Below are positions 36,577 to 42,680 of a stretch of 42,680 nucleotides of DNA, piece after piece. Under the pieces are notes generated by a model that was not told the DNA's origin, ran no database searches, and worked only from the letters and a program-made list of their open reading frames with translations. The translations under genes were made by a program, and so were the position numbers. The number at the start of each line of letters is the position of its first letter. Within the stretch, counting starts at the first letter, position 1. Source of the stretch: Fundidesulfovibrio soli (GTDB lineage: Bacteria > Desulfobacterota > Desulfovibrionia > Desulfovibrionales > Desulfovibrionaceae); NCBI RefSeq assembly GCF_022808695.1, contig NZ_JAKZKW010000029.1, positions 1 to 42,680 of the forward strand. Reading direction: 5' to 3'.

Positions 36577-37617
36577 ATGCTGGACCAAGCCCTGACCCCT
36601 CGGGAAATCGAAGTCCTCACGGCCATCGTGGAGGACTACATCGCCAAGGCGCAGCCCGTTGGCTCCCGAACGGTCTCCAAGTCCGGCAGGTCGCACCTCT
36701 CCCCGGCCTCCATCCGCAACACCATGTCCGACCTGACGGACAAGGGCTATCTTGCCCAGCCGCACACATCGGCCGGGCGCGTACCCACGCCCATGGCCTT
36801 CCGCCTCTATCTCGACCAGGTGATGCAGCTGCGGCCCCTGGCAGTGCCCACCCAGCAGATGATGCAGGTTCAGCTCGGTAACGCCGGCCTTGAGATAGAC
36901 GATATGCTGCGCCACGCCTCGCGCCTGCTCTCGCGCGTCTCCAACCAGGTGTGCATGGTGCTCGCGCCCAGGCACTCGCAGGCCCTGTGGCGTCAGATCG
37001 ATTTCGTGCTCTTGCGCCCCGGGCTGGTCATGGCCATCCTGGTGCTGCAAGGCGGGCTGGTGCAGAAGCGCGTGGTCAGCGTCGCGGAGGACATCCGCGC
37101 CGACGACCTGGTGCACTTCGGCAACTACCTGAACCACCATTTCCAGAACCTCACCGTGTCCCAGGTGCGCTCCCGCATCATCGCGGAGATGGGCGCGGCC
37201 GAGCGCGAGCTCTCCTCCCTGACGGGGCGGGCCATGCGCCTGGCCATGGACGCCTTCTCCACCACGGAGACGCCCGAGGTGTTCGTGGAGGGCACGCTGA
37301 ACATGCTCTCCCAGCCGGAGTTCTCCGACATCGCGGCCATGCGCGACATCCTCAAGGCCCTGGAGGACCGCACCCGCCTGCTGGAGGTTCTGGACAAGAC
37401 CATGGACGAGTACCGCACCGTGGTGGTCCTCGGCGAAGAGGCCAAGGTGGGCGACTTGGCCGCCTGCGGCCTGGTGAGCGCGCCCTACGGCCCGCAAGGC
37501 GCGCCGCTGGGCTCCGTGAGCGTGATCGGGCCCATCCGCATGGACTACGCCGAGGTGGTGCCCCTTGTAGATTACACCGCCCGGCTGATATCAACCATGC
37601 TGGGCCGCCACTTCTAG
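36577..37617 (+). CDS. hrcA: Heat-inducible transcription repressor HrcA
   Basis: HrcA binds CIRCE and represses chaperone genes until heat or misfolded protein titrates GroEL away. The 346-residue protein has the N-terminal winged helix (LTPREIEVLTAIVEDYIAKA, then PVGSRTVSKSGRSHLSPASI), and the conserved YLAQPHTSAGRVPTPMAFRL. The C-terminal SVIGPIRMDYAEVVPLVDY is typical of the family. I use ATG 36577, where GGAG is placed well; a frame starting upstream would overlap the promoter. It is first in hrcA-grpE-dnaK. Confidence 0.96.
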   Translation: MLDQALTPREIEVLTAIVEDYIAKAQPVGSRTVSKSGRSHLSPASIRNTMSDLTDKGYLAQPHTSAGRVPTPMAFRLYLDQVMQLRPLAVPTQQMMQVQLGNAGLEIDDMLRHASRLLSRVSNQVCMVLAPRHSQALWRQIDFVLLRPGLVMAILVLQGGLVQKRVVSVAEDIRADDLVHFGNYLNHHFQNLTVSQVRSRIIAEMGAAERELSSLTGRAMRLAMDAFSTTETPEVFVEGTLNMLSQPEFSDIAAMRDILKALEDRTRLLEVLDKTMDEYRTVVVLGEEAKVGDLAACGLVSAPYGPQGAPLGSVSVIGPIRMDYAEVVPLVDYTARLISTMLGRHF

Positions 37618-37740
37618 CAGCCCGTTGAAAAATCCGCGCTGGCTGCGTTGCGGCGGAAGAGTCAGGCCCTCACGTATGCCTGATACGCTTCGGCCCTGAC
37701 TTTTCCTTGCGCCTTGCCAGCCCCTTTTTTGAACGGGCTG
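37618..37740. repeat. Long imperfect palindrome (MITE-like) between hrcA and grpE
   Basis: The 123-bp element starts one base after the hrcA stop with CAGCCCGTTGAAAAA and ends with TTTTTTGAACGGGCTG. The arms stay complementary inward through GCTGGC / GCCAGC, GTCAGGCCCT / AGGGCCTGAC-like segments (GTCAGGCC near 37662 against GGCCCTGAC near 37692) to a centre CGTATGCCTGATACG. Ends CAGCCCGTT / AACGGGCTG are perfect inverted repeats. The shape suggests a mobile miniature element; no transposase is present. It separates hrcA from grpE and could form a very long RNA hairpin. Confidence 0.8.
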
Positions 37741-37779
37741 CGGGCATGAAGCATTTCCAAGCATTACAAGGAGCGATGC

Positions 37780-38295
37780 ATGACGCTTGAAAACGATACC
37801 CCTGAAACCCCGGCCGAAGAGGCCGCCCCCCTCACCCCCGAAGAGGAGATCGCCGCGCTCAAGCAGGCCGTGGCCGCCGAGACCGACAAGCGCCTGCGCG
37901 CCCTGGCGGACACCGAGAACCTCAAGAAGCGCCTGATCCGGGAGAAGGAGGAGTTCGTCAAGTTCGCCGCCGAGGGCGTCCTGGCGGACCTGCTGCCCGT
38001 GCTCGACAACCTGGACCTGGCCCTGGCCCACGGCCGCACCGTGGCCGCCTGCAAGGACGTGGTCATGGGCGTGGACATGACCCGCAAGATCTTCCTGGAC
38101 ACCCTGGCCCGCCACGGCCTGGATCCCTGCGGCCAGGCCGGCGAGGAGTTCAACCCCGAATTCCACGAGGCCGTGGGCATGCAGCCCGGCGGCAAGACGC
38201 CCCCCAACCACGTGATCCAGGTCATGCTCTCCGGCTACCGCCTGCGCGGACGCCTGCTGCGCCCGGCCAAGGTGCTGGTGAGCCAGGGAGATTAA
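37780..38295 (+). CDS. grpE: Nucleotide exchange factor GrpE
   Basis: GrpE releases ADP from DnaK. The 171-residue protein has an acidic, disordered N-terminus (ENDTPETPAEEAAPLTPEEE) and a long coiled-coil helix (ALADTENLKKRLIREKEEF). The C-terminal beta domain carries the signature FNPEFHEAVGMQPGGKTPPN and YRLRGRLLRPAKVLVS. AAGGAG lies before the ATG. It is the second chaperone-operon gene, 40 bp past the palindromic insertion. Confidence 0.95.
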   Translation: MTLENDTPETPAEEAAPLTPEEEIAALKQAVAAETDKRLRALADTENLKKRLIREKEEFVKFAAEGVLADLLPVLDNLDLALAHGRTVAACKDVVMGVDMTRKIFLDTLARHGLDPCGQAGEEFNPEFHEAVGMQPGGKTPPNHVIQVMLSGYRLRGRLLRPAKVLVSQGD

Positions 38296-38307
38296 TCCCG
38301 CTATTTT

Positions 38308-38379
38308 CGGGGTGTACCCCTTTACACCCCGGTTTTCCGACTTATAGTCGGGACTCGAAGCGCCCGCCCGAGCGGGCGC
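38308..38379 (+). other. Three consecutive hairpins in the grpE-dnaK leader
   Basis: In the 159-bp gap three stems follow one another: CGGGGTGTA / TACACCCCG (38308-38331, loop 6), CCGACT / AGTCGG (38337-38351, loop TAT) and GCGCCCGC / GCGGGCGC (38360-38379, loop CCGA). None is followed by a T-tract, so they are not classical terminators. They may serve as processing or stability elements that raise dnaK over grpE mRNA. Confidence 0.6.
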
Positions 38380-38454
38380 GACTTACGAGAAGACATAATC
38401 CGGTTCCCAAGCGACACCGGCAGACATCACCCCCCTCAAGGAGGAACGGATTCA

Positions 38455-40371
<1,917 letters not shown>

Positions 40372-40401
40372 CCGCGCCGACACGACAACAGAAATAGCAA
40401 G

Positions 40402-40432
40402 GCCCGGCCGGGGAAACCCGGCCGGGCTTTTA
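40402..40432 (+). terminator. dnaK terminator; left copy of a 30-bp direct repeat
   Basis: The perfect stem GCCCGGCCGGG / CCCGGCCGGGC with loop GAAA is followed by TTTTATTG. The 30 bases from 40402 to 40431 recur exactly at 42055-42084, on the far side of the AT-rich gene. Confidence 0.95.
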
Positions 40433-40447
40433 TTGCTTTTTCGTCCG

Positions 40448-40475
40448 TTGATGGCTTAATACCTTAAGCTATCAT
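40448..40475 (+). promoter_or_regulatory. Promoter of the AT-rich gene, spacer filled by an inverted repeat
   Basis: TTGATG (40448-40453) and TATCAT (40470-40475, five of six matches to TATAAT) are 16 bases apart. The spacer is exactly GCTTAATACCTTAAGC, a perfect 6-bp inverted repeat around TACC. A repressor bound there would cover both promoter boxes. The start codon is 58 bases further on. Confidence 0.6.
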
Positions 40476-40533
40476 GATTACTTCTGGCCGCTGATTTTCC
40501 ATTTCCGGCTATCCAAAGGAGCCTCAAACCATT

Positions 40534-41988
40534 ATGAAAAAGAAAATCCTTACCGTCGAATGTGAATTAGCCTCGGACGACACTGTGTTCGTTGATTTTC
40601 AATCAAAAAGCTCTCTTCTGGACTGGGACATAATCATATTCAAACCTGCAATACATTCATTTTTATATTCGCATACAAACGAACAATACCAAGGGAAACC
40701 TTGCCTTAGTGATAGCAATTCTGTTCGCCTGAAAGAATGCTGTGAGCATTGGCGTAGAGAAATAAAACAAGCCGTCGAAAGTGGAAAAACTGTCGTTGTT
40801 TACGCCTCTGAATTGTCAGAGGTATATGTTGACACAGGGCAACGAACATTCTCTGGCACCGGAAGAAATAAAACAACAACGAGACTTGTCTCTATCATGA
40901 ACAACTACCAATCTATTCCCGCAAATATAAGCCCAATACAAACATGTGGGAGCTCAATCAAAACTACCCCAAAATATGCGGAGATTCTTAAGCCTTACTG
41001 GGAACAATTTGAATCTCTCTCACAATACAAAGTAATATTTAGCGGCGAATCTGTCCCTGCATGTCTAGCTACTCGAGTTGGAGACAAAGCAGTAGGAGCA
41101 CTCTACAAGAGTAAAATGTCAAACGGATCATTATTGGTTCTGCCGGATGTAAATTTTTCGCAAGACGATTTCCTCGAAGAAATAGAAAACAAAGACGGCA
41201 GCATTGACGAATGCTGGTCAGACAAAGCTACAGCATTTGCAAACAGACTAATATCTTGCATAGTGTCCCTTGACAAAGCATTGCGGTGCAACTCAGAAGT
41301 CACGCCGGAACCCACATGGGCAAGTACTCAACACTTTTCAATTGGAGCAGAGAGCGGCCTCCGCTTACAGTTACTAGCTGCGGAGAAAGAAGTTGAGCGA
41401 GTTCAAAATGCTAAGGAACAAATTGTTGAGCAACTTAATTCGATCTGCGCGATGCGCGGCCTATTATTTGAAAAGGGAAAGCCGCTAGAAAACATGATCA
41501 TCGAGGCATTAAACATCATGGGATTTAATGCCTCCCAATACAAAGACTCGACCTCTGAATTTGATGTTGTATTCGAGTCCGATGAAGGGCGACTCATCGG
41601 TGAGGCTGAAGGAAAAGACAACAAACCAATAAATATCGACAAATTCAGGCAACTAACACTCAATATTCATGAAGATTTGCAGCGTGAAGAAGTCACATCC
41701 CCTGCAAAACCCGTTCTATTTGGAAATGGATTTCGATTATTACCACTTCAAGACCGCCCAGACCCCTTCACTGAGAAGTGTCATACTTCTGCACCATCTA
41801 CCAACACAGCTTTATTGTTCACACCAGACCTGTTTTTCGTCACTCAATACCTTTTAGACAATAATGACCGTGATTTTGCATACGCCTGCAGAATAGCAAT
41901 ATTAACAACCACCGGCCGGGTCGTATTCCCGCAACCGCCAGCAAGACGACAGGTTGATTGCGACACTCAGGCAGACACGAGTTCATGA
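40534..41988 (+). CDS. AT-rich putative PD-(D/E)XK nuclease, likely acquired defence gene
   Basis: The 484-residue protein is not a family I can name. Its N-terminal half looks like an alpha/beta domain (WDIIIFKPAIHSFL near 31, VESGKTVVVYASEL near 82). A coiled coil follows (about 275-305, LLAAEKEVERVQNAKEQIVE), then a restriction-nuclease-like domain: GKPLENMIIEALNIMGF (near 314), SEFDVVFES (near 340) and LIGEAEGKDNK (near 353). Asp342 with E-x-E-G-K would form the PD-(D/E)XK site. PVLFGNGFRL and LLFTPDLFFVTQYL follow. Base and codon use are far more AT-rich than in any neighbour. AAAGGAG precedes the ATG. The gene sits alone between two identical terminators. A phage-defence role is inference. 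Confidence 0.78.
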   Translation: MKKKILTVECELASDDTVFVDFQSKSSLLDWDIIIFKPAIHSFLYSHTNEQYQGKPCLSDSNSVRLKECCEHWRREIKQAVESGKTVVVYASELSEVYVDTGQRTFSGTGRNKTTTRLVSIMNNYQSIPANISPIQTCGSSIKTTPKYAEILKPYWEQFESLSQYKVIFSGESVPACLATRVGDKAVGALYKSKMSNGSLLVLPDVNFSQDDFLEEIENKDGSIDECWSDKATAFANRLISCIVSLDKALRCNSEVTPEPTWASTQHFSIGAESGLRLQLLAAEKEVERVQNAKEQIVEQLNSICAMRGLLFEKGKPLENMIIEALNIMGFNASQYKDSTSEFDVVFESDEGRLIGEAEGKDNKPINIDKFRQLTLNIHEDLQREEVTSPAKPVLFGNGFRLLPLQDRPDPFTEKCHTSAPSTNTALLFTPDLFFVTQYLLDNNDRDFAYACRIAILTTTGRVVFPQPPARRQVDCDTQADTSS

Positions 41989-42054
41989 CTTGTAGCCCTG
42001 TACGAGAATTTCGGCATAATTACATCACCAGGGAACAACTTCTCTAAAGGGAAA

Positions 42055-42087
42055 GCCCGGCCGGGGAAACCCGGCCGGGCTTTTTTT
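42055..42087 (+). terminator. Second copy of the dnaK terminator (right direct repeat)
   Basis: The same GCCCGGCCGGG / CCCGGCCGGGC hairpin with GAAA loop, here followed by seven T residues. It ends the AT-rich gene's transcript. Identity with 40402-40431 covers 30 bases including the first four T; the flanks differ. Confidence 0.95.
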
Positions 42088-42113
42088 GTGGGAGAAAACG
42101 AAGTGTTTAAGAT

Positions 42114-42165
42114 GCCTCCGGCGGCCAAAGGGACCAGTCCCTTTGGAATCCCCTATCGCTTCGCG
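42114..42165 (+). repeat. REP-like palindromic element, copy C
   Basis: It begins GCCTCCGGCGGCCAAAGGG, has the hairpin CCAAAGGGAC-CA-GTCCCTTTGG, and ends ATCGCTTCGCG. It is the third copy of the element found at 91-142 and 178-230, about 42 kb away. Confidence 0.65.
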
Positions 42166-42189
42166 CCGGTCGCGGGAACGTTCCGCCGA

Positions 42190-42498
42190 TCAGTAGGTGT
42201 TTTCCAGGCAGACCCAGCCGAACTGTTTGGTGCCCGGCACTTCAACATAGGCCCAGCCCTCGCCGTCGTTCCACCAGACATTGAGCGTCTGATTGTGCGC
42301 AAGCTTCATGACCACGCCGCTGGTGGTGCCCTGCCCGTCGCGCAGGGGCAGGTCGGTGAAGCCGGCGTGCACGACCTTGCCCGTGTTGGAGCCGATCATG
42401 GCGGGCTCAACGTACAGGGCTGCGGCCGGAAATGCGTAAAGGACCGTCGCCATGATGGCGCACACCGCCCCAACCATCCATTTGCGCTTGCGATTCAT
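42190..42498 (-). CDS. Small secreted SH3-like domain protein
   Basis: The 102-residue precursor has a basic start and signal peptide (NRKRKWMVGAVCAIMATVLY, then AFPAAA). The mature 75 residues resemble a bacterial SH3 domain: LPLRDGQGTTSGVVMKLAHN, LNVWWNDGEGWAYVEVPG and FGWVCLENTY, the usual 'LR..P...S.V...L..G..V.V....GWA.V' pattern with a closing GWV. Such domains bind cell-wall peptides or act as small periplasmic adaptors. AAGGAG precedes the ATG. It is a lone gene with its own promoter. Confidence 0.85.
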   Translation of the reverse strand: MNRKRKWMVGAVCAIMATVLYAFPAAALYVEPAMIGSNTGKVVHAGFTDLPLRDGQGTTSGVVMKLAHNQTLNVWWNDGEGWAYVEVPGTKQFGWVCLENTY

Positions 42499-42610
42499 GA
42501 GGTTCTCCTTGAGTTTAGAGTTGAGGCCGCAGCGCGGCGCATGACGCGCCGGTCAATCAGCCTTGCACCCCTCGCAACAGCGACGGCGGGAAAGAGGGAT
42601 CAACTCCAAT

Positions 42611-42639
42611 TCTATACGGAATGCACGCGGGATGGGCAA
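42611..42639 (-). promoter_or_regulatory. Candidate promoter of the SH3-like gene
   Basis: On the minus strand TTGCCC (42634-42639) and TATAGA (42611-42616) are 17 bases apart. Transcription would start near 42604, giving a leader of about 105 bases that contains a GGCGCGTCATGCGCC palindrome near 42536. Confidence 0.5.
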
Positions 42640-42680
42640 GAAGCTTGTGAGGCCGTCGCGGGGGGACGGGGGGACGGGGG

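Noticed and set aside
40534-41988. The AT-rich gene as a decayed pseudogene
   Set aside because: It is one uninterrupted frame of 484 codons with a good ribosome-binding site, promoter and terminator, and conserved-looking catalytic residues.
42658-42680. GGGGGGAC repeats at the right edge
   Set aside because: Two to three units of low-complexity sequence cut by the window end; could be real or an assembly edge artefact.

Overview
The window is a GC-rich bacterial chromosome segment. The gene content suggests a deltaproteobacterium of the Desulfovibrio type (Desulfovibrionales, possibly Fundidesulfovibrio-like). This rests on an hrcA-grpE-dnaK cluster with a CIRCE operator, a PHP / bifunctional-nuclease / miaB cluster, a ctp gene followed by a YibQ-type deacetylase, an anaerobe-style cbiB, c-type haem and hemerythrin sensors, sigma-54 signals and many palindromic intergenic repeats. 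The lineage is inference; no rRNA is present. No CRISPR array, transposase or integrase was seen.

Layout. 1-252: intergenic, with two facing REP-like palindromes. 253-4520 (minus): a phosphotransferase, a small APS-kinase-like kinase, miaB, a bifunctional nuclease and a PHP phosphoesterase, packed as an operon. 4633-8051 (minus): a hemerythrin-diguanylate cyclase, then a cytochrome c / cutA / PfkB kinase unit. 8168-15609 (plus): an endonuclease III relative, ctp and yibQ, a TrpX-like ABC importer (binding protein, permease, ATPase), ndk and proC. 15664-18355: an accessory stretch with an inverted pair of palindromic elements, then two divergent genes sharing a repeat domain and separated by an AT-rich control region with a good sigma-54 promoter. 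18356-25866 (minus): a cold-shock protein, cbiB, a large autotransporter, a chemoreceptor, trmL and a small repeat protein; tRNA-Val(CAC) follows at 25968-26043. 26172-29019 (plus): rfbB, rfbD and a TSUP permease. 29029-34265 (minus): a c-haem sensor kinase, an NtrC-type regulator and a secreted phytase-like protein in one operon, facing a dual-specificity phosphatase gene. 34891-35278: no protein gene, but a near-consensus sigma-54 promoter ahead of a structured RNA candidate. 35279-40371: a GAF/degenerate histidine-kinase-like protein, then hrcA, grpE and dnaK. 40433-42087: a single AT-rich gene between two exact copies of the dnaK terminator. 42190-42498 (minus): a secreted SH3-like protein.

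The points most worth following are: (1) the AT-rich gene at 40534-41988, a putative PD-(D/E)XK nuclease that looks horizontally acquired, bounded by a 30-bp direct repeat of the dnaK terminator and driven by a promoter whose spacer is exactly filled by an inverted repeat; (2) the candidate sigma-54-dependent small RNA at about 35068-35205; (3) the divergent SDPxKFKEV-repeat protein pair with its sigma-54 promoter; (4) the haem-sensing two-component system, whose regulator is of the class that activates sigma-54 promoters such as the two seen here.
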